A stretch of DNA of 64,000 nucleotides from Fibrobacter sp. UWR4. GTDB taxonomy: Bacteria > Fibrobacterota > Fibrobacteria > Fibrobacterales > Fibrobacteraceae. Each line of letters begins with the position of its first letter. Position 1 is the first letter of the stretch. The notes under the pieces are model-generated. The model saw only the letters and a program-made list of their open reading frames with translations. It had not been told where the DNA came from and did no database searches. Positions 51,344-61,418 of this stretch are shown here, piece after piece. The DNA is taken from contig NZ_QGDU01000010.1 in assembly GCF_003149045.1 (NCBI RefSeq), positions 46,056 through 110,055 of the forward strand. The letters run 5' to 3'. The position numbers and the translations under genes were made by a program.

Positions 51344-52690
51344 ATGAAACGAGTTCTTTTCTTTATCTGTATGATGGCTGTGGCTTGCCTTGCTGCCGGC
51401 AAAAGAGTCCAGTCTAGGATGGGCGATATTTGGCTGTATAAGGATAAAACTGAAAAAGAAACTTCGTGCCAATTGGCCTTTGGGGAAGAGGCATCCATTG
51501 TAGAGATTGGCAAAGATCAAGTTCTCATTAAGTCTAGAGATCGTGATTGCCAGGGCTGGACGCGAAAAAATCAATTGGAATACGTTCCCCAGAAAAAGTC
51601 CTCTATTATTTTGGATGAAATCCCACTATGTTGCCTTGGCCCCTGTTCTTTTCCTAGTGAAGAAGAAGTGCGTGCGTCTCGTTTTCAATTTGCGGAGCAG
51701 GTGGCGGATTTTTACAAGGATTCCACTTTCATTGCTGTAGTGGACTCTAGCGAGGTTTTTAAAAAGAAAGTTGAATCTTTTAGGGATTCCCTCTATCGCT
51801 TTTATGTGACTCATCCAGAAGACTCTGTGGAACATAGGAGTTTTGTGGAGAGTCTTATACCCTTCCCCCATCCAAGAAATATGGAGATTGCCCGTATGGA
51901 ATGGGATGATGTTTTGGAAGGAATTCTTGATGATGAAAATGCCAGGTATGGTTATGTGATTGGTATGGGAGATGTTTTGTTTGACTCCCTTTATCAAGCG
52001 AATTATGAACAAATTCATAATTCATTAGACAGTCTTTCCCCAGAAAACAGGCGCTTGATTCAACTGGTGTTGATTCGTTACGAAATGATTTTGTTGAGAG
52101 ACGAAAAGGAACGCCGTGAATTGACGGAAAGGGCGCGGCCACTTGCGGATTCTGTCGCTCGCGAAAATAAGAACGTGAATTCCTGGCACTTGGCTGGAAT
52201 TCCGGAGCGGTTGGGTCGTGTGGCCTATGTAAAAAAGTATTCCTTCTATTTTGCACATGGATTTTTCAATACCCATTTGTTTAGCGATAAGCGTTCCCTT
52301 GAAGGAGGGCTTTTGGGCTGGGAGTTTTACCTTGGTGGCACGACCCGCATAGGGGATTTCGCTCTTTATGATGGCTTGGCCGCTGGCTTTAAAAAAGATG
52401 GTTCTGGAACATTCATTCTTGATGCTGGACTCATGTATAGGCCCAATCTTCCCTTTGGCCATTTGTGGTCTATCCAACCGGAATTCGGTGGGGGAGGTAT
52501 TTTTATTTCAGATGATATAGTGCCTTATTATTTTGGTGGCATCCGCTATGAACGGGCGAAAAAATCTGGAGGAACTGAAGAAGGGCCTGCGGGGTATCTC
52601 AATGGTTGGAACGTGGGTGTTTCCGCCAAGATGATTGGAACTGATTTGGTAGGCGTAAAACTGGATCTTCGCTGGACGATTCGCGGATAA
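51344..52690 (+). CDS. Exported protein with SH3-like N-terminus and beta-rich C-terminus
   Basis: 448 residues with a signal peptide (MKRVLFFICMMAVACLAAG). Residues about 20-80 resemble a bacterial SH3 domain (GDIWLYKDK ... IKSRDRDCQGWTRKNQLEYV, with a Cys pair). The middle is helical and charged. The last 150 residues alternate hydrophobic strands with Gly (GLLGWEFYLGGTTRIGDFALYDG, ending LDLRWTIRG), which could be an outer-membrane barrel. Not assigned to a family. Confidence 0.65.
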   Translation: MKRVLFFICMMAVACLAAGKRVQSRMGDIWLYKDKTEKETSCQLAFGEEASIVEIGKDQVLIKSRDRDCQGWTRKNQLEYVPQKKSSIILDEIPLCCLGPCSFPSEEEVRASRFQFAEQVADFYKDSTFIAVVDSSEVFKKKVESFRDSLYRFYVTHPEDSVEHRSFVESLIPFPHPRNMEIARMEWDDVLEGILDDENARYGYVIGMGDVLFDSLYQANYEQIHNSLDSLSPENRRLIQLVLIRYEMILLRDEKERRELTERARPLADSVARENKNVNSWHLAGIPERLGRVAYVKKYSFYFAHGFFNTHLFSDKRSLEGGLLGWEFYLGGTTRIGDFALYDGLAAGFKKDGSGTFILDAGLMYRPNLPFGHLWSIQPEFGGGGIFISDDIVPYYFGGIRYERAKKSGGTEEGPAGYLNGWNVGVSAKMIGTDLVGVKLDLRWTIRG

Positions 52691-52744
52691 AACTTGTTGT
52701 TTTTTTTCTAAATTTATCCCCGAAAAATTTAAAAGGGATAAACC

Positions 52745-55387
52745 ATGGCAACTATGACTTCTGCGCAAGTGCGCGAATCCTTTATCAAGTTCTTTGAATC
52801 CAAGGAACACTTGTTCGTCCGCAGCTCCCCGGTGGTTCCTCACGACGACCCCACCTTGATGTTCACCAACGCTGGTATGAACCAGTTCAAGGCAATCTTC
52901 CTGGGTGACAATCCCAAGGGCTGGAAGCGAGCTTGCAACAGCCAGAAGTGCCTCCGCGTTTCCGGTAAGCATAACGACCTGGACGTTGTGGGTCGCGACA
53001 ACTACCACCACACTTTCTTCGAAATGCTGGGCAACTGGTCTTTCGGCGACTACTACAAGAAGGAAGCTATCGCTTGGGCATGGGAACTCTTGACCGAAGT
53101 CTGGAAACTCCCCAAGGAACGTCTCTTTGCAACTGTTTACGAAGACGATGACGAAGCATGGCAGATCTGGAAGGACGTTTCCGGTCTTCCCGATGACCGC
53201 ATCATGCGTTTTGACGCTCACTCCAACTTCTGGGAAATGGGCGATACCGGTCCTTGCGGCCCCTGCTCTGAAATCCACTACGACCGCGGCGACCTTGCTA
53301 CCCAGATGGAAACCTTCAAGGACCCGATCCTGGGCGTGAACGGCGAAAACGACCGTTACATCGAAATCTGGAACAATGTGTTCATGCAGTATGAACGCAT
53401 CAGCGACGGTTCCCTCATTCCGCTGAAGGCCAAGAACGTTGATACCGGTATGGGTTTCGAACGTATCTGTGCCATCCTTCAGGGCAAGCGCAGCAACTAC
53501 GACACCGACGTGTTCACCCCGATTATTTCCAAGGTGGCTGAACTTTCTGGTGTTCCTTACACCGACGACGAAAACGGTACTCCCCACCGCGTGATCGCAG
53601 ACCACATCCGCGCCGTTTCTTTCGCTATTGCCGATGGCGCTCTTCCCTCCAACGAAGGCCGTGGCTACGTGCTCCGCCGCATTCTCCGCCGTGCAAGCCG
53701 CTTTGCCCGTCTCCTCGGTCAGAAGGAAGCCTTCATCTACAAGCTGGTTCAGGTTTTGGCCGATACCATGGGCGAAGCCTTCCCGGAAATTCGTGAACGT
53801 CAGGCTTTCGTTACCGAAGTTATCAAGAGCGAAGAAGACCGCTTCATCAAGACTCTGGACGCAGGTCTCGAACGTTTCGAATCTATCGTTGCTGAAATGG
53901 GCGACTCCAAGGTCGTGCCCGGCGACAAGGTCTTCGTTCTCTATGATACCTACGGATTCCCGCCGGACCTCACTGGCATCCTCGCCGAAGAAAAGGGCCT
54001 CACCATCGATGAAGCCGGTTTCGAAAAGTGCATGGAAGAACAGAAGGAACGTGCCCGCGCCAACATGAAGCAGGGCATCAACACCATGGGTACCGAAGGC
54101 TGGACCCAGTACTCCGAAGCTTCCACCAAGTTCGTGGGCTACGATCTGTCTGCTTGCGAAGCCAAGGTGGTCCGCTATCGTGAAGACAAGGGTGTTCTCT
54201 CCATCGTTCTGGAAACCTCTCCGTTCTACGCAGAAATGGGTGGCCAGGTTGGCGATAAGGGTACTCTCGTTTCCAAGGATCTTGAAATTTCTGTGTTCGA
54301 CACCGTGAAGGTGAACGACACCGCTATCTGCCGCGGTAAGGTGGTGAAGGGTGTTGCCAACGAAGAAACCATGGGCGCTGTGTTCATGGCTACCGTCGAC
54401 AACGAACGCCGTATGGATATCCGCCGCAACCACTCTGCAACTCACTTGATGCAGGCTGCTCTCCGTTCTGTGCTTGGCTCTCATGTCCAGCAGCAGGGTA
54501 GCTTGGTGACTCCGGATTCTCTCCGTTTCGACTTTACTCACTTCAATGCCATGACCGCCGAAGAAATCCAGAAGGTGGAAGACATGGTGAACGCCAAGGT
54601 GATGGAATGCCTGCCGGTACATACCGACGTCATGGGCGTGGACGAAGCTAAGGCTTCTGGCGCCATGGCTCTCTTCGGCGAAAAGTACGGCGAAGAAGTC
54701 CGCGTGGTCAAGATGGGTGCTTCCGGCGAGGAATTCTCCAAGGAACTTTGCGGTGGCTTGCATGTTTCCAATTCCGGTAACATCGGCATGGTAAAGATCA
54801 TCAGCGAATCCAGCGTTTCTGCCGGTGTCCGCCGTATCGAAGCTGTCACTGGCCGCGGTGCTATGAACATGCTCCGCTCCGGCGCTCAGATTGTGAACTC
54901 CCTCCGCGATCGCCTCCGCTGCAAGGATGTTGAAGTTCTGGATCGTATCCAGCAGTCCTTCGAAAAGACCCAGGCTCTTGAAAAGAGCCTCCAGGCAGTG
55001 AAACTTGAACTTGCAACCCTCGCCGCTGCAGACTTGCTGAAGGACGCTACCGACGTTAAGGGTGTCAAACTCTTCGTTCGCGAGCTGGCTATCGCTGACG
55101 ACAAGTACAAGGAACTCCTGGACGGCGTTCAGAACAAGCTGGACGTTGACTCTGTGGCTGTGATTGCTAACAAGGGTGAAGGCAACGGTAGTGTTGCTGT
55201 CATCGTGGGCAAGAACGTCCAGGGCAAGGGCGTCAAGGCTGGCGACATGGTGAAGGACCTGGCCGCTATTTGCGGTGGTAAGGGCGGTGGACGTCCGGAC
55301 CGTGCTCAGGCCGGTACCCGCGAACCTGCTAAGATTTCTGCAGCTCTCGCTGAAGCAGAAAAGTGGGTCTCCGCTAAGCTGGGCTAA
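52745..55387 (+). CDS. alaS: Alanyl-tRNA synthetase
   Basis: Charges tRNA-Ala. 880 aa, the normal size. Class II core at the N-terminus (RSSPVVPHDDPTLMFTNAGM), MGDTGPCGPCSEIHYDRG, then the editing domain with HSATHLMQAALRSVLG and CGGLHVSNSGNIG (zinc site residues), and the C-Ala domain ending GKGGGRPDRAQAGTREP. The nucleotidyltransferase gene starts within its stop codon (TAATG). A 751-residue antisense frame is a shadow. Confidence 0.97.
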   Translation: MATMTSAQVRESFIKFFESKEHLFVRSSPVVPHDDPTLMFTNAGMNQFKAIFLGDNPKGWKRACNSQKCLRVSGKHNDLDVVGRDNYHHTFFEMLGNWSFGDYYKKEAIAWAWELLTEVWKLPKERLFATVYEDDDEAWQIWKDVSGLPDDRIMRFDAHSNFWEMGDTGPCGPCSEIHYDRGDLATQMETFKDPILGVNGENDRYIEIWNNVFMQYERISDGSLIPLKAKNVDTGMGFERICAILQGKRSNYDTDVFTPIISKVAELSGVPYTDDENGTPHRVIADHIRAVSFAIADGALPSNEGRGYVLRRILRRASRFARLLGQKEAFIYKLVQVLADTMGEAFPEIRERQAFVTEVIKSEEDRFIKTLDAGLERFESIVAEMGDSKVVPGDKVFVLYDTYGFPPDLTGILAEEKGLTIDEAGFEKCMEEQKERARANMKQGINTMGTEGWTQYSEASTKFVGYDLSACEAKVVRYREDKGVLSIVLETSPFYAEMGGQVGDKGTLVSKDLEISVFDTVKVNDTAICRGKVVKGVANEETMGAVFMATVDNERRMDIRRNHSATHLMQAALRSVLGSHVQQQGSLVTPDSLRFDFTHFNAMTAEEIQKVEDMVNAKVMECLPVHTDVMGVDEAKASGAMALFGEKYGEEVRVVKMGASGEEFSKELCGGLHVSNSGNIGMVKIISESSVSAGVRRIEAVTGRGAMNMLRSGAQIVNSLRDRLRCKDVEVLDRIQQSFEKTQALEKSLQAVKLELATLAAADLLKDATDVKGVKLFVRELAIADDKYKELLDGVQNKLDVDSVAVIANKGEGNGSVAVIVGKNVQGKGVKAGDMVKDLAAICGGKGGGRPDRAQAGTREPAKISAALAEAEKWVSAKLG

Positions 55388-56550
55388 TGGATTGCTCTAG
55401 CAAACGCAACAGCTTGTTTAAATTACTTCGATTGGCCTTGGACGAAAATCCGTCCAAGGCTTTTCTTGATGGATTTCCGATGTTGACTGCCGAGGAATGG
55501 CAGGATGTCTATGAACAGGCGGGCAAGCAGACTCTTCTTGGCGTTGCGTATTCGGGTGTTGGGAAACTCCCCTTGAACTTTTATTTCAATGGAGCTGTGA
55601 AGCGGAAACCCTTCAAGGCTTGAATGAATTGATGAACAAGGAATCTGTTCGGCTGACGAAATTGTTTGAATCATGCGGCCGTCGTTCAGTGATTTTAAAA
55701 GGGCAGGCCAATGCTCGATTGTATCCCGATCCTTTTTCCCGCCAACCAGGGGATATAGATATCTGGGTCAGCGGAGGGAAACCAGACGTATTGCAACTGC
55801 TTGATGATTTGAAGCTACAGATGGATGTTTCTCCTTCGGCTTATCATGCGCAACTGAAAAAGAATGAAAAATGGAATAACGGTAGAAGTTCATTTCTGTC
55901 CGTCATCAGGAAATTTCAATCCTGTAACGACAAAACGGATGATGAAATTTCTGGAGTCGGAACTGGAAAACAGCATCCTTGCGGAGGAGGGATTCTATGT
56001 TCCTTCCAATAAATTCGCGTTGGTAATGCAACTGTCACATATCCAGCGACATTTTGTCGTTGAAGGTGTTGGATTAAGACAATTGATGGATTACCATGTG
56101 TTGCTGACTCTTTCTACGGAAAAAGAAAGAAGAGAAGTAGCTGCCGTTCTGGATGCGTTTGGTTTGAAACCGATGGCGGGTGCGGTCATGTGGCTACTGC
56201 ATAAAACATTAGGCTTGTCTGAAAATAATTTCCTTTGTGAACCAGATGCAGGACGGGGGAGGAAGCTTCTTGCAGAAACGATGCACACTGGAAATTTTGG
56301 GGGACATGGTGATGGCCTTCAAAAAAAATGGCTTTTCTGGTGGATGGAACGGCGTGCTAGAAATTTGAAGAACATGTTCTTCAATCCGGCAGAAATCTTT
56401 TTTGCTGAAATTTGTTACTGGATAAAGATGGTCAAGAAAACGCCCGTAAGAATCAGACTGCGTAAAATTTCCCTTAGGGGAGAAAAGTGGTGGTTGTCTA
56501 GGCGAATTGTCCGAAGTATTTTTTCTCTTCGTTTAAATCCAACCCGCTAA
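55387..56550 (+). pseudogene. Nucleotidyltransferase-fold protein (PF14907-like) with two frameshifts
   Basis: Three consecutive frames together spell one protein of about 388 residues: SKAFLDGFPMLTAEEWQDV-type N-terminus, then SVILKGQANARLYPDP ... QPGDIDIWVSGG (nucleotidyltransferase GDIDIWV motif), then NGITVEVHFCPSSG and HIQRHFVVEGVGLRQLMDYH. The first shift lies near 55595 (one base missing between GCTGT and GAAGC), the second near 55860-55875 in A-runs. Either the gene is broken or the assembly has two single-base errors; the offsets compensate. Start overlaps the alaS stop. The 3' end overlaps the convergent GSCFA gene by 53 bases. Confidence 0.7.
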
Positions 56551-57460
56551 TTATTGTTTCCAAATTTTCGGCTTTTGCTATTTGCTGTTGGACAAATTCT
56601 TTTGTTCGTAAGGATTTGGCGTCTTCTATATGATGCCCTACGGTCTTCATGAATTTTTCGACCCTCTTCATGTTCGTCATCGTGGATTCCGTGCAATACA
56701 CATTACACATCCTTTCAAAGATATAGTCTTCGGCAACATTGGATAGATGGGTCATGTCCTCTGCGTAGAAACGATAGTCGCGAAGTTCGTCCATGACGAT
56801 TTCGTAACTGGGAAAATAACTGACTGCGAGGCTGTTCTTGTCTGCGGTGGCTCCAGAAAATTCACTACAGATTTTTTCTACGGCCAAATGCAACGTCGCC
56901 TTGGAAAGATTATTTCCGTGGGCACCGTCATTCAAGTGACGCAACGGCGAAACTGTAAAGACGACCTTTGCGTCCTTGTTTATTTTATGTATGGCCTTAA
57001 TGGTGTTTCTAATTGCGCTTGCTGCTTCGTCTACAGAAATCAGCTTGCGGTCAAAAAGTTCTGCGGGTTCCTTATGGCAATTTGCAACAGCCTTGCCGGT
57101 TTCTTTTAAGAAATAGACAAATGCGGTGCCTAGCGTGATAAATATGGCGTCGGCCTTGGCGATAAAGTCCCGGGTTGTTTTTAATACGAGACTGAACTCC
57201 TCGCGGGAAAATTCCCCTTGATAATCCCAGCGGCACCAGGATTCGCCGTCACCCTCCGCAATTTTCCGGAAAAGATTTTCTATGGATAGGGGGTTGTACA
57301 AAACCCCAAATGGATTTGTCAAAATATGGAGTTTCCGTTCTGCAAAGCGTTTTGAAATATTGCCGGCAAAACAGGAGCCTATGAAAACAATGTTAGAAGT
57401 GTAATCGATTCTAAAATCGGCCCGAGGAATGTCTATTTTCGTGAAAAGTTCCATATTCAT
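56498..57460 (-). CDS. GSCFA-domain protein
   Basis: About 320 residues. Carries the family signature GSCFAGNISKRFAERKLH (about residues 29-46), FGVLYNPLSI, ITLGTAFVYF and VSPLRHLNDGAHGNNLSK, a pattern resembling an SGNH-type hydrolase or transferase. Its natural substrate is not known to me. ATG at 57460 (or 57454) is chosen over a TTG at 57466. Convergent with and overlapping the nucleotidyltransferase gene. Confidence 0.82.
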   Translation of the reverse strand: MNMELFTKIDIPRADFRIDYTSNIVFIGSCFAGNISKRFAERKLHILTNPFGVLYNPLSIENLFRKIAEGDGESWCRWDYQGEFSREEFSLVLKTTRDFIAKADAIFITLGTAFVYFLKETGKAVANCHKEPAELFDRKLISVDEAASAIRNTIKAIHKINKDAKVVFTVSPLRHLNDGAHGNNLSKATLHLAVEKICSEFSGATADKNSLAVSYFPSYEIVMDELRDYRFYAEDMTHLSNVAEDYIFERMCNVYCTESTMTNMKRVEKFMKTVGHHIEDAKSLRTKEFVQQQIAKAENLETIISGLDLNEEKKYFGQFA

Positions 57461-57532
57461 AGACAAACATAATAGAATCTTTGGAGTAAAAGAGCTATAT
57501 TGAACTTGTATCTTTAGCTTTTAAGGCGTATT

Positions 57533-58288
57533 ATGAAAATCGGAAAGACTGAAGCTCGTCTGAATGCGGCAATTGAAAAGCGCGGTGCGTTGTTCGCTGT
57601 GCTCCTGGATCCGGATACTTCTGACGAAGCCGCCTTCGTGAAGTCTGCTGTGATGGCTGCCGAGAACGGTGCTGACCTGCTTTTGGTGGGGGGCTCCTAT
57701 CTTGGAAACTTTACCTTGCCTAAGCAGGTGGCAGCCCTGAAGGCTAATGTGGACCTTCCGGTTGTTCTTTTCCCGGGTGGCGCATCCCAGGTGGTTCCCG
57801 GTTTTGACGCCATGCTGTTCATGACCTTGGTCAGCGGTCGCAATCCTAACTACCTGATTGATGAACAGGTTCGTGGTGGCGCCCTGGTCCGCGCCTTGAA
57901 CATGGAAGCTATTCCCACGGCTTACCAGTTGATTAACAGCGGCAAGCGTACCACGGTGGAATACATCAGCGGTACCATGCCGGTTCCTGCAAACAAGCCC
58001 AAGCTCAGCATGGTGAATTCCATTGCTGCAGAACTGATGGGGATGCGTTACGTTTACCTGGAGGCAGGTAGCGGCGCCGAAGAGCCCGTTCCTGTGGAAC
58101 ACATTGCCTACACCCGCAAGGCTACTGAAATGACCATCATTACAGGTGGTGGCATTAAGGATCCGCAGACAGCCGCGGTTCGTGTTGCTGCCGGTGCAAA
58201 TATTATTGTGACTGGCACCCTCTGGGAAAAGGTTCAGGACCCGAAGCTTCTTGCTGAATTCTCCGCAGCGATTCACACTAAGGGCTAA
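57533..58288 (+). CDS. Geranylgeranylglyceryl phosphate synthase family protein (PcrB/GGGPS)
   Basis: A 251-residue TIM-barrel prenyltransferase: LFAVLLDPDT at the N-terminus, ADLLLVGGSYLG, PVVLFPGGASQVVPGFDAML (quoted as PGGASQVVPGFDA), YVYLEAGSGAEEPVP and TIITGGGIKDPQTAA, in the family order. GGGPS joins a polyprenyl diphosphate to glycerol-1-phosphate, the first ether-lipid step in archaea; homologues occur in FCB-group bacteria. Which prenyl donor is used here cannot be seen. Converges with CotH and overlaps it by 4 bases. Confidence 0.9.
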   Translation: MKIGKTEARLNAAIEKRGALFAVLLDPDTSDEAAFVKSAVMAAENGADLLLVGGSYLGNFTLPKQVAALKANVDLPVVLFPGGASQVVPGFDAMLFMTLVSGRNPNYLIDEQVRGGALVRALNMEAIPTAYQLINSGKRTTVEYISGTMPVPANKPKLSMVNSIAAELMGMRYVYLEAGSGAEEPVPVEHIAYTRKATEMTIITGGGIKDPQTAAVRVAAGANIIVTGTLWEKVQDPKLLAEFSAAIHTKG

Positions 58289-59589
58289 ATGTTGTTTTCG
58301 ATCCACTGGTAGCGTTTAAGCATCCAGTCTTTCATGTCCTCTACGGCTTCTTCATAAGAGCCGTAGGGCTTTTTTAATGCCCAGTTTTCTGTGTTCTTGA
58401 TGATGGGCCAACGTTTGTACTCGTTGTCGATTGCGGCGCGTATTTCGCTTACATAAAGAGGGATACTGTCGATGAGTGCGCGGAACTTTTCTCGGTGTTC
58501 CTTCCAATAACGAGCGGATTGTCTTTGTACGTCGTAGTCCCTGAAGACGTACCGATGCCAGTGACCTTTGCGAATGTACCAACCATCGGCTTCTCGATTT
58601 TCTGGATAGGATTGATTGCCGAATCCTAAGTCCAAATCCCAAATGGGCCCGAAGCGGATGGGTTGGTCTTCCTGCCAGGTCATGAAAATACTACGTGAAA
58701 AATTTCCATCCTCGTTTTTGGAATATTCCTGAAGCCAATATTGCAAAAGGTAAGATTCCAAGTCAATCCATCTGTCGATTTTATCCTGATTGTTGGATGC
58801 CCCGGTAGATAGATAGTATTCGAAGTAGTCGAGTTTTTTCTTGAGCAGATTGGCTGTTTCCTCGGTCAATTCTTTAGGGCTCTTGATATGGAAACTGCGG
58901 CTCTGTTCAGTGGTGATATAGGGGGTGTCCAGTTTTTTGGAGTCTTCCTTTTCGAAGAGGAAGGAGTGGCTGTTCTTTGGAATGTCCACACGGTTCTTGC
59001 CGACTTTCACTGTTTCCGTAAACTGGTAGACCCCCATATATTTGCGGTTCAGGTATAGTTCTACAAACTGGTCTTTTGGCGTGTAGTTTGCGCCTAGCCA
59101 TTCCGATAACCTGAAAATCATGTGGTTACGGATTAATGTCTTGTCTCCGTAATTTGCGATAAGAGCCCAGTCCCGATTCTTGGGCATGCCGAACATGGAT
59201 TGTTTATCGTTAAATTCCAATTTGAGACCATACTTGGGCATTTTTGCACTGGAGTTTCCGCGACCGCGCACGGTTAGGTTTAAAACGTTCCCCGATGGTC
59301 CGTCCTTGCCGTAGATTTGCAACTTGGCCTGATGTTCCGTAGTTACGTCGCGGATCTGGGCGTAATCCTTGGTTTCGATGATGACGCGGGGCAGGCCTGC
59401 GTAAGGATATTCTGAATCGTCCAATACGAGATATTCGTTGCCGTTGGCGTCTAATAAGGCGGAATCCGTTTCGTCCCAAAAACATCCTGATAGGAATGTG
59501 GCTGCTAGCAGCCCTAGGCCTGCGGCTATAGTAAACCGCAGGCATTTTCTGCCAGTGTTTTTTTGAACGGACCTTTGTAACCTCTTCAC
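58285..59589 (-). CDS. CotH-family lipoprotein (kinase-like fold)
   Basis: 434 residues. Lipoprotein signal with Cys36 (TFLSGC). CotH pattern: VRGRGNSSAKMPKYGLKLEF, FGMPKNRDWALIANYGDKTL, MGVYQFTETVKVGKNRV, and the catalytic-type RFGPIWDLDLGFGN near 320-333. CotH proteins are atypical kinases, phosphorylating proteins outside the cytosol; in Fibrobacter and clostridia they occur with cellulose-degrading systems. GTG start at 59589 with no clear ribosome site. Confidence 0.87.
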   Translation of the reverse strand: MKRLQRSVQKNTGRKCLRFTIAAGLGLLAATFLSGCFWDETDSALLDANGNEYLVLDDSEYPYAGLPRVIIETKDYAQIRDVTTEHQAKLQIYGKDGPSGNVLNLTVRGRGNSSAKMPKYGLKLEFNDKQSMFGMPKNRDWALIANYGDKTLIRNHMIFRLSEWLGANYTPKDQFVELYLNRKYMGVYQFTETVKVGKNRVDIPKNSHSFLFEKEDSKKLDTPYITTEQSRSFHIKSPKELTEETANLLKKKLDYFEYYLSTGASNNQDKIDRWIDLESYLLQYWLQEYSKNEDGNFSRSIFMTWQEDQPIRFGPIWDLDLGFGNQSYPENREADGWYIRKGHWHRYVFRDYDVQRQSARYWKEHREKFRALIDSIPLYVSEIRAAIDNEYKRWPIIKNTENWALKKPYGSYEEAVEDMKDWMLKRYQWIENNI

Positions 59590-59649
59590 GTTGTGTAAAA
59601 TAAATAATTTATACGCATTGGGCCTACCGCTAATTATATTTAACAGGAC

Positions 59650-60477
59650 ATGGAAAAAATCTTACGCAATATTCTAATGCTGCTTTGCGCTTGCTGCCTA
59701 TGGATAGGCGATGCCCTTGCCGTAGAATCGTTGCGTCCAGTCTCTGCTCCTCGCTCCTGGCTGGAATACACGTTCTCTGCGGAACTGGATGAGGACGTGT
59801 ATAGCGGACTTTTGTCTCTGCAGGGGGAATACGCCTTTTGCACTCGGTTTAGTGTCTATCTGGATGGTTCTTACCGCTTGCTCAGCTACAGTTATGAGTA
59901 CGCTATGGATGGCTACATTCATAATTATGCAAATCTCCATGTAAGTGGTCTTGATGAAACTTATGTGGGGTTTAAGTCTTTGATTTATGGTCCCTTTGGT
60001 TTGGACGTGAATTGGCGTCTTCCTCCAAGGGATGGTTCCCGTAAGAATCGTTTTCAGAGAATGAATTTGGAACCTTATGGCATGTTCTCCATCACGAAGC
60101 GTCTAGATGTTGGTGCTTCTATCCGGTATAATGCCTTTCTGGAAGATCGAAACTATAAGCCCGGAGATGAACTGGGTGTGAAGGCAGGCGTCGTATGGCG
60201 GCCTTTCGATGTGCAGGGGGAGCCGCCCCTGTGGACATTTGCGGGGACAGCTCTGTTCCAGACCCGGCTTGAAGAATCCGAAAACCGCAATATGAAGAAA
60301 GCCTATCGCAAGATGGATGACATTTATCAAGGACTCAAGATGAAGTTTTCCGCCATGCGGTATTTTGATTTTATGAAAGTTCCCTTTGGGGTTGGGCTGA
60401 ATTACGAAATCCATCAGGGAACGCTATTCGGCTTTGAAACGGGACACTGTATAGGAATTACGTTGCGAGCCAATTAA
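59650..60477 (+). CDS. Putative outer-membrane beta-barrel protein
   Basis: 275 residues, signal peptide with basic N-terminus and ILMLLCACCLWIGDALA. The mature part alternates aromatic and Gly-rich strands (LEYTFSAELDEDVYSGLLSL, FGLDVNWRLPP, VGLNYEIHQG) typical of a barrel. No family recognised. Divergent from cotH with about 60 bases between. Confidence 0.7.
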   Translation: MEKILRNILMLLCACCLWIGDALAVESLRPVSAPRSWLEYTFSAELDEDVYSGLLSLQGEYAFCTRFSVYLDGSYRLLSYSYEYAMDGYIHNYANLHVSGLDETYVGFKSLIYGPFGLDVNWRLPPRDGSRKNRFQRMNLEPYGMFSITKRLDVGASIRYNAFLEDRNYKPGDELGVKAGVVWRPFDVQGEPPLWTFAGTALFQTRLEESENRNMKKAYRKMDDIYQGLKMKFSAMRYFDFMKVPFGVGLNYEIHQGTLFGFETGHCIGITLRAN

Positions 60478-60499
60478 AAAGACCTGCTTTGCAGGCCAT
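60475..60499. terminator. Shared terminator between convergent barrel and LysR genes
   Basis: CCTGC (60483-60487) with GCAGG (60491-60495), flanked by an A-run; U-run on the minus strand suits the LysR gene. Confidence 0.6.
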
Positions 60500-60505
60500 T
60501 TTACG

Positions 60506-61399
60506 TTAAACGTTCTTTTTTCTCCAGCGTTTTTTTGCGTCGTAATTCAGCATGAAGTTGTAGAATTCATCGGTGTTCGTGCTGTTCTGCTTGTTTCGGC
60601 GATAGGAAATCACGATGTCTCGTTTGAATTCCGTGTCGGTAATTTCCAGAAGTTTGACCTTCTTGTGATCCATCTTTCCCCAGGATACTTCGGGCCAGAA
60701 GCAGACTCCGATGCCGCCGGCAACGGCTTCCTTGATGGCTGCGGAGTTGTCGCTTTCGAAGGTGGTCTCGGATTTGAATCCGATTTTTTCGCAAAGTTCG
60801 TTACAGATCTTACGGTATTGTTTGGATCCGTAAAGACGGATGAATTTTTCATCTCCAAGATCAAAAAGGGAAATGGATGTCATCTTCTTGTACTTTGCTG
60901 TATTGGGAACTGCAAGGAAAATCTTTTCGGAACGAACAAATAATTCGTCACTCTTAAAGCTGTCAAGTTCGGGCTTGTAGGAGCTAAAGGTTCTTACGCA
61001 GAAATCGAAAAGGTCCGTTTCCTCGTTCTGGATCATGTCGATATTGATGTGAGGATGGCTTTGCTTGTATTCGATTACAACGTTTGTGAAAAGAGCCGAT
61101 GCAGCAAGGACGTTCAGCTTGATGTTGTTGTTCTGCTGTTTTGCTACTTCCTGCAGTCTTTTGGGCAACGCCATCATTTCGTTATAGATGGGCTGCAATT
61201 GTTCGTAGAAGAATTTTCCGCTTTCGGTGAGTTTGATGTTCCTGCCTGAGGTCTTGAATAATGGAACCTCCAGTTCGTCTTCTAACTTGTGTATGGCCTG
61301 AGTGAGAGCGGGCTGTACAATGCAAAGGTTCTTGGCGCTTTGCGTTACGTGCTCGTTCTTTGCGACTTCCAAAAAATATTTGAGCTGCGTAAGTTCCAT
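60506..61399 (-). CDS. LysR-family transcriptional regulator
   Basis: 297 residues from ATG 61399. Winged helix at the N-terminus with the LTTR pattern MELTQLKYFLEVAKNEHVTQ, SAKNLCIVQPALTQAIHKLE and LFKTSGRNIKLTESGKFF; substrate domain after residue 90 (SALFTNVVIEYKQSHP). An upstream open stretch to 61504 is noncoding in my view. Palindromes in its 5' region may be its own sites. Effector unknown; the nearest divergent gene is the FISUMP lipoprotein. Confidence 0.92.
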   Translation of the reverse strand: MELTQLKYFLEVAKNEHVTQSAKNLCIVQPALTQAIHKLEDELEVPLFKTSGRNIKLTESGKFFYEQLQPIYNEMMALPKRLQEVAKQQNNNIKLNVLAASALFTNVVIEYKQSHPHINIDMIQNEETDLFDFCVRTFSSYKPELDSFKSDELFVRSEKIFLAVPNTAKYKKMTSISLFDLGDEKFIRLYGSKQYRKICNELCEKIGFKSETTFESDNSAAIKEAVAGGIGVCFWPEVSWGKMDHKKVKLLEITDTEFKRDIVISYRRNKQNSTNTDEFYNFMLNYDAKKRWRKKNV

Positions 61400-61418
61400 A
61401 ATTACAAATATAGGCAAA

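Noticed and set aside
52508..54763. 751-residue open frame opposite alaS
   Set aside because: Same reason: antisense of a highly conserved gene.
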